From Prevotella sp. UBA7782 (GTDB lineage: Bacteria; Bacteroidota; Bacteroidia; Bacteroidales; Bacteroidaceae), in NCBI GenBank assembly GCA_002480935.1, contig DLDC01000036.1:6925-23456 (forward strand): a stretch of 16,532 bases of DNA. Direction: 5' to 3'. The position numbers and the translations under genes are program-made. Shown piece after piece: positions 5,355 through 12,000 of the stretch. Below the pieces are notes generated by a model. It was not told where the DNA came from, made no database searches, and saw only the letters and a list, made by a program, of their open reading frames with translations. How positions within the stretch are numbered: the stretch's first letter is position 1; every line of letters begins with the position of its first letter.

Positions 5355-6071
5355 ATGAAGGAGAGTTTTGTTCTATACACTTCGCAGTATGAGGCTATCA
5401 CTGAGCTTTCACAGGCTCAGAAGGGAGAACTGTTTGAAGCGCTCTTCCACTACGTGATGTCCGATGAGGTGCCCACATTCTCATGCCCTGAGATTAAGAT
5501 GGCCTTCAACTTCATGCGGCTCCAAATAGACCGGGACACAAAGAAGTACGAAGGCATCGTGGCTAAGCGCAAAGCGGCTGGCCGTCGGGGTGGTCGTGCA
5601 AAAGCAAATGCTGAACAAGCACGGCAAGAGTTAGCAAATGTAGCAAACCAAGCAAATGCTAATTTTGCTAAGCATAATGATAATGTAAATGATAATGATA
5701 ATGTAAATGATAATGTAAATGATAGTAATACAAACATAGTTTGTGATACTAACTATTCAAAAAAAACAAAACGCGAGGAGGTTTTGAAAAACGAAGAAGA
5801 ATGGTTTTTGAAAGTGCTGCATTGGTTCAACGATATGGTTGCCTACACCGGCGCTTCCATCCGTCCGGTAAGGGTAATAACCGATAAACGGCGTGAAGCT
5901 CTGAGGGCCATTCGCAAACAGTACAACGGCGATCAGATACGCACGGCCTTGGGCAATGCCCTTCACTCTCCCTACGCCAACGGAAAGACAAAGCAACGCA
6001 AAACGCCTGCTGACTTCGACTGGATTATTCGCTTCGACAACTTTACTCGTGCTTTTGAAGGTTCACTCTAA
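5355..6071 (+). CDS. DUF6291-like phage replication protein
   Basis: A 238-residue protein with three parts. Residues 1-95 (MKESFVLYTSQYEAITELSQ, then KGELFEALFHYVM, CPEIKMAFNFMRLQIDRD, and a Lys/Arg/Gly segment) match the DUF6291 family found in phage replication proteins. Residues 108-124 form a low-complexity Asn/Asp/Val linker from a short DNA repeat. The C-terminal half (about 145-238: WFNDMVAYTGASIRP, RREALRAIRKQYNGDQI, DFDWIIRFDNFTRAFEGSL) resembles the C-terminal part of phage replisome organiser proteins, which bring helicase to the origin. It probably initiates phage DNA replication. The A/T-rich linker could hold origin-like repeats, but this is inferred. Confidence 0.75.
   Translation: MKESFVLYTSQYEAITELSQAQKGELFEALFHYVMSDEVPTFSCPEIKMAFNFMRLQIDRDTKKYEGIVAKRKAAGRRGGRAKANAEQARQELANVANQANANFAKHNDNVNDNDNVNDNVNDSNTNIVCDTNYSKKTKREEVLKNEEEWFLKVLHWFNDMVAYTGASIRPVRVITDKRREALRAIRKQYNGDQIRTALGNALHSPYANGKTKQRKTPADFDWIIRFDNFTRAFEGSL
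5676..5723 (+). repeat. Short in-frame tandem repeat in the replication gene
   Basis: The 12-base unit AATGATAATGTA (Asn-Asp-Asn-Val) occurs at 5676-5687, 5694-5705 and 5706-5717, with one extra six-base AATGAT at 5688-5693 and a partial copy after 5717. All units keep the reading frame. Polymerase slippage here would change linker length without breaking the gene. Confidence 0.8.
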
Positions 6072-6084
6072 AACGAAAACGATT

Positions 6085-6561
6085 ATGAAACATAAAGAAT
6101 CAGACCTGCAGATCTCCTGCATAAAGTGGTTCAGGGCTCAGTACCCTGCTTACGCCAAGCTGCTCTTCCATCCAAAGAACGAGGGCAACGGCAATCGTCG
6201 TCAAGGTGCAATCCACAAGGCCGAGGGCGTGGTGGCCGGTGTGGCTAATCTCATGCTCCAGGTGCCTGCCGACTTCAACACTCCGGTGTTTCAGAAATAC
6301 TACACCTGCCTGGCACTGGAAATGAAAACCAAGACGGGACGTCAGGAGCCATCACAGAAAATCTTTCAGCAATATCTGGAGGCTGCCGGTGGCAAGTATA
6401 ACATCATCCGCGATTTAGATACTTTCTGTGACGTGGTAACAGACTACATGGGGTGGGTGCCTAAACAGATAGACAAAAGCATTAAGCAAGCCTACAAGGA
6501 AATCGAGGACGAAGAGACTGCACGCGCTCGCGCTGAGTTCAAAAAACTATTAAACAAGTAG
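6085..6561 (+). CDS. VRR-NUC-type nuclease-like protein (possible active-site change)
   Basis: A 158-residue protein starting at 6085, 13 bases after the previous stop. An in-frame ATG at 5956 lies within the replication gene and was not used. It follows the VRR-NUC fold of the PD-(D/E)xK superfamily: H29-PKNEGNG, then R39-QGAIHKAEGVVAGVANL, then E79-MKTKTGRQEPSQKIFQQYLE and a final IIRDLDTF element. E79 and K81 fit the ExK half of the site. At the position of the usual GvPDl aspartate the protein has N55 (GVANL), so catalysis may be lost or altered. In phages these proteins are thought to cut structured DNA such as Holliday junctions. It is followed directly by the broken cysteine-rich gene. 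Confidence 0.8.
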   Translation: MKHKESDLQISCIKWFRAQYPAYAKLLFHPKNEGNGNRRQGAIHKAEGVVAGVANLMLQVPADFNTPVFQKYYTCLALEMKTKTGRQEPSQKIFQQYLEAAGGKYNIIRDLDTFCDVVTDYMGWVPKQIDKSIKQAYKEIEDEETARARAEFKKLLNK

Positions 6562-6565
6562 CATC

Positions 6566-6743
6566 ATGGCCAAAGTATTTTTCAGTTGTGAAGCATGTTG
6601 TTTCTGCATCGTAGATGGCCCTTATGGGGGGGGGTAGATGCTTCAATAGCAAATCTCCGTATTACGGCCAATGGCCCGGAATGTTCGGGAGTTGTGCACA
6701 AGGTAAGCCGATAAGGCATTTAGTTAAACTTCAAAAAGCATGA
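6566..6743 (+). pseudogene. Small cysteine-rich phage protein, frameshifted at a run of nine G
   Basis: From the ATG at 6566 the frame codes MAKVFFSCEACCFCIVDGPY and three Gly, then stops at TAG 6635-6637 after 23 residues. A second frame continues as RCFNSKSPYYGQWPGMFGS, CAQGKPIRHLVKLQKA and ends at TGA 6741-6743, one base before the next gene. Joining the frames (one G fewer) gives 58 residues with C8, C11, C12, C14, C25 and C43, the pattern of small Bacteroidales phage proteins (CxxCxFC, SPYYGQW, CxxGK) that probably bind zinc. The break lies exactly at the G9 run, so the gene may be mutated, phase-variable, read by +1 frameshifting, or affected by a sequencing error. Confidence 0.75.
6626..6634 (+). 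repeat. Run of nine G, slippage-prone tract
   Basis: Nine consecutive G in the coding part of the cysteine-rich gene. It is the only G run of this length in the window. Loss of one G or gain of two restores the full frame. Confidence 0.9.
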
Positions 6744-6744
6744 T

Positions 6745-7050
6745 ATGGAAAAATCAACAGACAACAAACAGGGTTCAACCTTCTACGAGCTTATGGGCTA
6801 CGCTCTCGATGCGTGCGCTCACTTCCGTTCACCGGCGGACACGGCCATTTGCGTGGTTACTGACGGACACAGCGTGCAGCATCTTTTTGGCGGCAACTCG
6901 GTATCAGCAACAATCGCGCTGGCACAAACTATTCAGGCCTACCCGGCACTCGAACAAATCTTCAAGGATGCACTCACCTTGGCTAAGACTGCTGTGCGTG
7001 CTCACGCTCCGGAAGTTCTTTCCGACGGCGTTTCAGAAAACGAAGTGTAA
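6745..7050 (+). CDS. Hypothetical phage protein
   Basis: A 101-residue acidic protein (MEKSTDNKQGSTFYELMGYALDACAH, ending EVLSDGVSENEV). It looks mostly helical, with a short beta-like part (TAICVVTDGHSVQHLFGG). It starts one base after the stop of the repaired cysteine-rich frame and ends 20 bases before the DUF4494 gene. A 133-codon ORF from 6740 in another frame overlaps DUF4494 and was rejected. The family was not recognised; the V-x-D-G-x-S-V-x-x-x-F-G-G core suggests a small compact domain. Confidence 0.75.
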   Translation: MEKSTDNKQGSTFYELMGYALDACAHFRSPADTAICVVTDGHSVQHLFGGNSVSATIALAQTIQAYPALEQIFKDALTLAKTAVRAHAPEVLSDGVSENEV

Positions 7051-7070
7051 TCAACTTTATCAATACAACT

Positions 7071-7874
7071 ATGGCAAAAGAAAAATTAACACCAACCGAC
7101 GACGGCCTGAGCATACAGTCTATCACGGCCAGTTGGTTTGAAGTAGGAATCCGTTATGACAAAACAATGGAGGATGGCACCCAGAAGAAGGTTACAGAAC
7201 AGTATACCGTGGATGCGCTATCGTTTAGCGAAGCTGAGGCTCGCATTACAGAAGAAATGTCGGCCTATATCTCGGGCGACTTCAAGGTGGTTACTGAAAA
7301 GGTAGCTACCTACGGTGAGATCTTCTTCTCCGACAAAGATGCTGACGACAAATGGTACAAGGTCAAAGTAGCCTTCATCACCATTGATGAGAAAACAGAG
7401 AAGGAGAAGCGCTCGCGTGTCACTTATCTGGTTCAGGCCAACAGCACGGCCAAGGCTGAGAAGTATATGCACCATGTGATGGGCGGTACCATGATCGACT
7501 ATGAGGTACTTTCGGTATCTGACACTAAGATTATGGATGTGTTCCGGCACTCCTATGCTGACAAGCCAGGTAACAAGATTCCTGCCACTGTTGCTAAGAA
7601 GATGTGTGAGCAACTACCGGAAGATGCCATTGAGAAGGTTAATCTCATGGATGAGAATGAGAAGAGTGGCCTATTCTTCATCGGTCGTACTCTTGCCAAA
7701 CCGGCAAAGTATGAAGAGAGACGAATAGTTACTTTGCAAGCCGGCTCGGTGATAGCTGACATCGACATGTATCAAGGCTTACTGCATGCTGGTATGGCGG
7801 CGAAGGATCTCACGGTGTATCTCGTCAAACTTCCGGAAAATATGCAAGGTCCGGACACAGACAAAGAAGAATAG
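7071..7874 (+). CDS. DUF4494 domain phage protein
   Basis: A 267-residue protein. Residues about 15-165 match DUF4494: SITASWFEVGIRYDKTMEDG, then E-x-Y-x-V-D-A-L-S-F-S-E-A-E-A-R-I, then W-Y-K-V-K-V-A-F-I-T-I-D-E and A-E-K-Y-M-H-H-V-M-G-G-T-M-I-D-Y-E-V. This family is common in Bacteroidales phages and integrated elements, always of unknown biochemical role, usually next to replication and recombination genes. The C-terminal 100 residues (VAKKMCEQLPEDAIEK onward) go beyond the usual DUF4494 length of about 170-190 and look like a second, unknown domain. Probably a cytoplasmic DNA-metabolism protein, by context only. Confidence 0.85.
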   Translation: MAKEKLTPTDDGLSIQSITASWFEVGIRYDKTMEDGTQKKVTEQYTVDALSFSEAEARITEEMSAYISGDFKVVTEKVATYGEIFFSDKDADDKWYKVKVAFITIDEKTEKEKRSRVTYLVQANSTAKAEKYMHHVMGGTMIDYEVLSVSDTKIMDVFRHSYADKPGNKIPATVAKKMCEQLPEDAIEKVNLMDENEKSGLFFIGRTLAKPAKYEERRIVTLQAGSVIADIDMYQGLLHAGMAAKDLTVYLVKLPENMQGPDTDKEE

Positions 7875-7877
7875 CCC

Positions 7878-8351
7878 ATGAAGCGCGTGCACGTTGAGAT
7901 AGGATTGGAAAGCTACGACGCTCCCGTGGTCCAGGAATGGCCGGATGATCCCTTCTGGAAAGACTACATCAAAGTACAGAAGGTTCCACACACCACAGCC
8001 TTGATGCACAAGCGTTGGGTGCGCTGCCTCGATGATGAGGCTCCGGCCACTACCACTTGTGAGGAGTTCCTCCGCACTCATTGGGACAAACAGCGCAACT
8101 GCCTTGGCACTGACTATCTGGAGGAGTTCTACCAACTATATCGAAGCTGCCATAATCCTAAACCCACAGTTGGCACTTCTCCGGTCTCAGCGCCTGCAAT
8201 GGTAGCAACAGGGGATGCACAGGGGATCCCCCATACATCCCCTCATCCGGTCGCTCCGTGCACGCCTTCACCGGCTCCCTCTCACAAAAAGAAATCTAAG
8301 AAGGCTGTCTCTCATCAGCCTCAGCAACTCGAACTAAATTTTGATTGGTAA
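7878..8351 (+). CDS. Hypothetical phage protein with clamp-binding-like C-terminal motif
   Basis: A 157-residue protein. The N-terminal 95 residues look folded (MKRVHVEIGLESYD, then WPDDPFWKDYIKVQ, CLDDEAPATTTCEEFLRTHW, YLEEFYQLYRSC). Next comes a Pro/Ser/Thr-rich unstructured part (about 96-134), a basic KKKSKK patch and the end QQLELNFDW. Q150-L-E-L-N-F155 fits the hexapeptide type of beta sliding-clamp binding motif (QLxLxL/F), and such motifs often sit at the end of a flexible tail. It starts three bases after DUF4494. The role is unknown; tethering to the replication clamp is inferred. Confidence 0.7.
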   Translation: MKRVHVEIGLESYDAPVVQEWPDDPFWKDYIKVQKVPHTTALMHKRWVRCLDDEAPATTTCEEFLRTHWDKQRNCLGTDYLEEFYQLYRSCHNPKPTVGTSPVSAPAMVATGDAQGIPHTSPHPVAPCTPSPAPSHKKKSKKAVSHQPQQLELNFDW

Positions 8352-8352
8352 T

Positions 8353-8895
8353 ATGAAGCGTTGTTTCTATCATACTAAATACGGCCGTGTAGTGGAGCGT
8401 GAAGGCTATGCCACTCGCATATCATGGAGCAAGCAAATGCTTGATGATCTTCGGCGCCTCTATCCTCGTACAAAGAATGAGGACGTGGCGATAGAGTGCG
8501 GCGTCTCTGTCCGCACGATGATCCGCAAAGCTCGTGAGCTGGGTTTGCAGAAGGATCCGGAATGGATGCGTGCTCACTCTCGTGCCAACTGCAAGACAAT
8601 GCGTATTCTGAACAAATGCATAGGGAACAGTGGACAATGGAAACGTGGCGAGCACGCTTCGCCTGAGCACGAGTTTAAGCCTGGCCGTCGTGTCTGGACC
8701 GACGATAAGGTTATTCAGCTCCGTCAGCTCTACGCAAAGCACACCTCTCGGGAGGTTGCGGATATAATGGGCGTGTCGGTGAGCGCAATCAATAACGCCT
8801 CTCGCGTTTTCGGTCTGCGCAAGGATCCCGATTGGCTGCGTTCTCATCGTCGCTACGTTCAAATGCAATTAGCAAGCAAAAGAAGAAAGAAATGA
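8353..8895 (+). CDS. DNA-binding protein with two tandem GcrA-like HTH domains
   Basis: A 180-residue basic protein started at 8353, one base after the previous stop; an ATG at 8341 lies inside the upstream gene. It contains two homologous units at a 90-residue offset: W25 to R77 and W115 to R167. They align without gaps with 21 of 53 residues identical, including W, LRxLY, VA, GVSV, R, GL, KDPxW, R and H. Each unit has the pattern W-[ST]-(x7)-L-R-x-L-Y, then V-A-x-x-x-G-V-S-V and a recognition-like helix, as in GcrA or Myb-like HTH domains. A linker with GNSGQWKRGEHASPEH joins them, and the tail is very basic (KRRKK). Likely a phage regulator or DNA-organising protein. It overlaps the next ATG by four bases. 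Confidence 0.75.
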   Translation: MKRCFYHTKYGRVVEREGYATRISWSKQMLDDLRRLYPRTKNEDVAIECGVSVRTMIRKARELGLQKDPEWMRAHSRANCKTMRILNKCIGNSGQWKRGEHASPEHEFKPGRRVWTDDKVIQLRQLYAKHTSREVADIMGVSVSAINNASRVFGLRKDPDWLRSHRRYVQMQLASKRRKK

Positions 8896-9185
8896 AGAAA
8901 AGAACGATCACAATTACGATTTACAGTCCACGCGAACTTTGGGATAAGTTTGCGTATTGGATTTGGCGGCTGATTCTTTTTCACTATCGGCTTCAGTGCC
9001 GCAATCTTGTAAACGATCTGGAGAATGATATAACTAATCATATAGGTGAAATCATTACTGAGGCCTATAATCAACAGGGCACTCCTCATTGGGTGGGGAC
9101 AATGAATAAAGAAATAATGAAGAAAGTAACCAGTGACTTTGAACTATATAAGAAACTGGTTTATTATGGACCATATAAAGATTAA
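8892..9185 (+). CDS. Hypothetical phage protein, possible membrane-associated helix
   Basis: A 97-residue protein starting in an ATGA overlap with the stop of the tandem HTH gene. The N-terminus is MKKRTITITIYSPRELWDKF, followed by an aromatic, partly hydrophobic helix (about 17-32: WDKFAYWIWRLILFHYR) that may lie on or in the membrane, and a mostly helical remainder. The family was not recognised. Translational coupling suggests it is made together with the HTH protein. Confidence 0.7.
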   Translation: MKKRTITITIYSPRELWDKFAYWIWRLILFHYRLQCRNLVNDLENDITNHIGEIITEAYNQQGTPHWVGTMNKEIMKKVTSDFELYKKLVYYGPYKD

Positions 9186-9190
9186 GCATT

Positions 9191-9622
9191 ATGGAAAAAC
9201 AGAATGAATTGAAGCTGGTGCACTACACCGGCACTAAGACTATCCAGGCTTGCCCGATGAGCAAACTGGATGCAGAGAAAGAACTTGGTCGTTCTCTCAA
9301 ATCGGCTCACTCCAAAGAAGGTGAGGATGAGCCAGGCTATCTTGTAGTCTATCCTGACGGCTATCGTTCATGGTCGCCTGAATCTGTCTTTGAAGATGCC
9401 TATCATTGCACTGAAGATGAAATAGATACTATTTCTTATGAGCTTTCTATCTTTCGTGGTATTTTATCTCGTTTACAAACTTACAGGGATAGAAGTCGCG
9501 AAATAAGCTTGGAGGCCGGGAGGTACTATGGACTGCTCCAACTAACAGGACAAAAAGCGGTAGATCTGCGTAACATGTTACATCAACAATCAAATAAGCA
9601 AGCCACTCATGAAGAAGTCTAA
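9191..9622 (+). CDS. Conserved phage protein with HYxGTK/GYLVxYPDGYxSWSP domain
   Basis: A 143-residue protein. The first 75 residues carry V-H-Y-T-G-T-K-T-I-Q-A-C-P-M, then a short helix, then GYLVVYPDGYRSWSPESVFE. This small domain occurs in many unrelated phages, often as a stand-alone protein of unknown function. The C-terminal part (about 76-143) is helical: DEIDTISYELSIFRGILSRL, then Q-rich. It is five bases after the preceding gene and overlaps the next by 14 bases. I know the domain pattern but not a verified function. Confidence 0.75.
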   Translation: MEKQNELKLVHYTGTKTIQACPMSKLDAEKELGRSLKSAHSKEGEDEPGYLVVYPDGYRSWSPESVFEDAYHCTEDEIDTISYELSIFRGILSRLQTYRDRSREISLEAGRYYGLLQLTGQKAVDLRNMLHQQSNKQATHEEV

Positions 9623-9860
9623 AGCAACTATCACTATCTCCCCGGTCGCATGGTCCGGGGAGAAGGTATTGAAATTCCAGGCATGCGGCGAGTGCTCCGG
9701 CCGTCGTATCTGGGGTGATCCTCGCGCTACTCAGAAAGGCGCTCTCTCGGCGTTGGCTCAGGCCTGCGAAAGCTTCGCTACGGCTGCTGGCAACATCAAT
9801 GCAGAATTGAACAGTGACAAGTATCAAAAGATTATCAACAATGCAGAAGATCCTATTTAA
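9609..9860 (+). CDS. Small hypothetical phage protein
   Basis: An 83-residue protein. It begins with a beta-like stretch (MKKSKATITISPVAWSGEKV), has a single C-x-x-C (CGEC) near residues 26-29, and ends with a helix (GALSALAQACESFATAAGNI). It overlaps both neighbours (14 and 20 bases), as other genes in this block do. Not recognised. Confidence 0.65.
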   Translation: MKKSKATITISPVAWSGEKVLKFQACGECSGRRIWGDPRATQKGALSALAQACESFATAAGNINAELNSDKYQKIINNAEDPI

Positions 9861-10488
9861 CGATGCGTTCCACCTCACAGAAAAGGTGCTTAACGGCGAC
9901 AAAACAATGACACGTCGTGTTGCTCGCCTGATGATTGAAGAGAAACAACACCTCGACGACACTGCCGACTTTGAATCGGTGGCAAAGATACTCATCAACT
10001 TGCGTTCTCACTATCACGTGGGCGAAGATGTGGCCGTGGCCATGAGTTATGAACACGCCTATCAACTCATACAGAAAAGGATTGCAGAAATCAATCCGGA
10101 TGTAGTCACAACGGCTGCTCTCGACTATAAGGTGTGGGCAGAGAAACTTCCAGGATGGAGCAATAAGATGTTCGTGCTCTCTCAGTTCATGCCCTACTTG
10201 ATTACTATTGACGAAGTGCGACTGGAGCGTTTGCAGTGGATCTCACCTGGCGACTGCATACAGGAAGGTGTGCGTATCAACGATGCCGGCAAGGAAACAT
10301 TCTATACCATTGGCAACGGCCAGGTCTTTGATGATCCTCGCGCTGTTTTCGCTGGTCTTGTCAATCGCTGCATGAATAAAGACGTGTTCAGCGAAAACCC
10401 GTGGGTGTTCGTCTATCACTTCTCGGTACATTCTTCTCCATTCCTGGAGCATCAACTATCAAACGTCAAGCCACATGAGCAAGAGTAA
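9841..10488 (+). CDS. ASCH-like domain phage protein
   Basis: A 215-residue protein. An upstream ATG at 9814 lies inside the previous gene; the start at 9841 gives MQKILFNDAFHLTEKVLNGD, followed by the diagnostic K-T-M-T-R-R. Later elements are YHVGEDVAVAMSY, ITIDEVRLERLQWISPGDCI and the closing NPWVFVYHFSV. This order (KTxTRR, VGE/VxxxxxxI, IxxVRxERLxxI, NPWVxVYxF) is that of the ASCH family, which has a PUA-like fold and binds RNA or modified nucleotides. Many Bacteroidales phage copies exist. The exact ligand is unknown. The insertion between the first strand and the central part is longer than in minimal ASCH proteins. Confidence 0.7.
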   Translation: MQKILFNDAFHLTEKVLNGDKTMTRRVARLMIEEKQHLDDTADFESVAKILINLRSHYHVGEDVAVAMSYEHAYQLIQKRIAEINPDVVTTAALDYKVWAEKLPGWSNKMFVLSQFMPYLITIDEVRLERLQWISPGDCIQEGVRINDAGKETFYTIGNGQVFDDPRAVFAGLVNRCMNKDVFSENPWVFVYHFSVHSSPFLEHQLSNVKPHEQE

Positions 10489-10654
10489 CTATTTCCCTCC
10501 CACCTCGCCAACGGAAGAACATCCGGGAGCGTGGTATGCTGAATACATTGCCGACTTCATGCGGCGCACTGCACCAAAGGTATATTTCTCGCCGTTCTTT
10601 CCTCTGAGTGCTTCGACGGTTCCTTTATTCATAAGGCCTCAACACGATTGGTAG
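10475..10654 (+). CDS. Small hypothetical phage protein (59 residues)
   Basis: An ORF of 59 codons that starts inside the end of the ASCH-like gene. It reads MSKSNYFPPTSPTEEHPGAW, then YAEYIADFMRRTAPK and a Pro/Phe-rich end (FSPFFPLSAS), closing with PQHDW. Overlap with the preceding gene and agreement with local codon use support it. No family was recognised. Confidence 0.5.
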   Translation: MSKSNYFPPTSPTEEHPGAWYAEYIADFMRRTAPKVYFSPFFPLSASTVPLFIRPQHDW

Positions 10655-10683
10655 TTTATCACATCAACCTCAACAAGCATAAC

Positions 10684-10691
10684 TAATTTTG
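10684..10691 (+). promoter_or_regulatory. Possible late-region promoter element
   Basis: TAATTTTG matches the -7 consensus TAnnTTTG exactly. It ends five bases before the ATG at 10697, so transcription would begin at or just after the ATG unless the real start lies downstream. It sits in the longest gap of the rightward block after the repressor region and the broken gene. Confidence 0.3.
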
Positions 10692-10696
10692 TACAC

Positions 10697-11200
10697 ATGA
10701 GTAAACTTAGATTATTTGATTTGTTCCGGTCGTGGCTGCATGATTACTTCAAGCATCCACTGGAGAATATACGGCAAGCGCGGCCTATCATCCCTGGGCG
10801 GCTCTATTCCAACTTCGGAAACATCTGCAAGGCGGTGCCCATGACTGATGAGGAACTTGCCTTTGTGGCTGCTCACAAGTTTGCGCTGCCCTTGGGTGTC
10901 TTGACTGCTGTTCCTGGTGCTTCTATCCAGTTCATGGAGGATTTATACAGTGAGCTGGGGGATGAGAAAGAAGAGCTTGATACACAGACTGGTGATCTCA
11001 ACGAGCTCTACAAGAAACAGAAGGAGTTGCAGCGCACTCAGTTGCGTATCTCATTCGACGATGGCATACCGTCTCGTTGCAACCTCTGTGACTTCCACAA
11101 GAATGGCATACCCTGTCCTCTCTACAATGTACTGAAGGATGGCTCCACCGTCTGCGACACTCACAAGTATATCATCATCAAGCATAACAATAGCGTATGA
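10697..11200 (+). CDS. Hypothetical protein with coiled coil and four-cysteine C-terminal cluster
   Basis: A 167-residue protein. The N-terminal part (MSKLRLFDLFRSWLHDYFKH) is helical. A central segment contains AVPMTDEELAFVAAHKFALP. Residues about 81-115 (EDLYSELGDEKEELDTQTGD onward) form a probable coiled coil. The C-terminal part has C128-x2-C131-x8-C140-x12-C153, a likely zinc site. Its stop overlaps the next start (ATGA, 11197-11200), so both proteins are probably coupled. No family was recognised; by position it may be virion-related or a late regulator. Confidence 0.65.
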   Translation: MSKLRLFDLFRSWLHDYFKHPLENIRQARPIIPGRLYSNFGNICKAVPMTDEELAFVAAHKFALPLGVLTAVPGASIQFMEDLYSELGDEKEELDTQTGDLNELYKKQKELQRTQLRISFDDGIPSRCNLCDFHKNGIPCPLYNVLKDGSTVCDTHKYIIIKHNNSV

Positions 11201-12000
11201 AAAAGAATAAACCGGCTTCCAGTCCTTCAACGACGGGCGCTAATGGTGGCCTCAACCGTCGCGCACGGCGCCAACTGGAGCGTACAAAGAAAAAGCGCAC
11301 GCGCCTTATTTCTGATCCCTCAAAGATAGTCACTAAGGATAAGGTTATATATAAGGACAACTCCTATATAGACAAAACAAAGCGTTTGTTCACTTCTGGT
11401 CTCCAGGCCGTCAAGGATCGTCTTGCACGCAAGAAGCAAACCTTTGATCTCCCCGAACAAGTGAACATGGTGCGCAAGCCTCTCCGGACAACGGTGCTCG
11501 TACTGAATAAGGATGGGCGCTCTCGCACGATACTTCCGGACATTCCAGGCTGCCACAAGATTCTCTGTCATGGCTCCATTGCTAAGGTGATGGTATCGGG
11601 TGTGTGCATGTTGGTGCGTGTGCAAGCGTCTGAGGATGCTCACGGCGTCTTTATTGATGGCTCCTGGGCTATCACGCCTGCTGACTATCGCCTCATCAAT
11701 GAGACTACCATTCAGCATGTGCGCCGGCGGCGTTGGTGGTTCTTGCATCGCTACTGGTATGAGATCTCATTCGATGGCCATGTGCAACCGGCTAATCTTT
11801 TCTTCGACTACAACATGGAGGTGCTTTCTCACAAGCAACGCTTCTGGATAACTCGCGAGTATGTACCGGTACGCAAGAATAACTCTACCGTCGTTGGTGG
11901 TACTCCCGTTCGTGTCTACAACGACTACTTCCGTTTCTGGCGCTTCAAGCCAAATAAAACCACTGCTTCCCGTCTTTCCACGACGGGGCAAAAAGATTAA
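11197..12000 (+). CDS. Hypothetical basic protein upstream of the large structural-type gene
   Basis: A 267-residue basic protein. The first 80 residues are Lys/Arg-rich and probably disordered (NRRARRQLERTKKKRTR, later LQAVKDRLARKK). The rest looks beta-rich, with RTTVLVLNKDGRSRTILPDI, GVCMLVRVQASEDAH and a striking aromatic-basic stretch HVRRRRWWFLHRYWYEISFDG. It lies between two coupled genes: ATGA with the preceding gene and TAATG with the 989-residue gene. It could be a DNA-contacting virion or assembly protein, but this is context only. Confidence 0.65.
   Translation: MKKNKPASSPSTTGANGGLNRRARRQLERTKKKRTRLISDPSKIVTKDKVIYKDNSYIDKTKRLFTSGLQAVKDRLARKKQTFDLPEQVNMVRKPLRTTVLVLNKDGRSRTILPDIPGCHKILCHGSIAKVMVSGVCMLVRVQASEDAHGVFIDGSWAITPADYRLINETTIQHVRRRRWWFLHRYWYEISFDGHVQPANLFFDYNMEVLSHKQRFWITREYVPVRKNNSTVVGGTPVRVYNDYFRFWRFKPNKTTASRLSTTGQKD

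Noticed and set aside
6626..6634. G-quadruplex at the nine-G run
   Set aside because: A quadruplex needs four G tracts close together; only one long run is present, so slippage is the better reading.
6740..7141. 133-codon frame starting ATGA at the stop of the broken cysteine-rich gene
   Set aside because: It overlaps the DUF4494 gene by 71 bases, and its sequence looks like an off-frame read. The 101-codon frame from 6745 fits the spacing and composition better.
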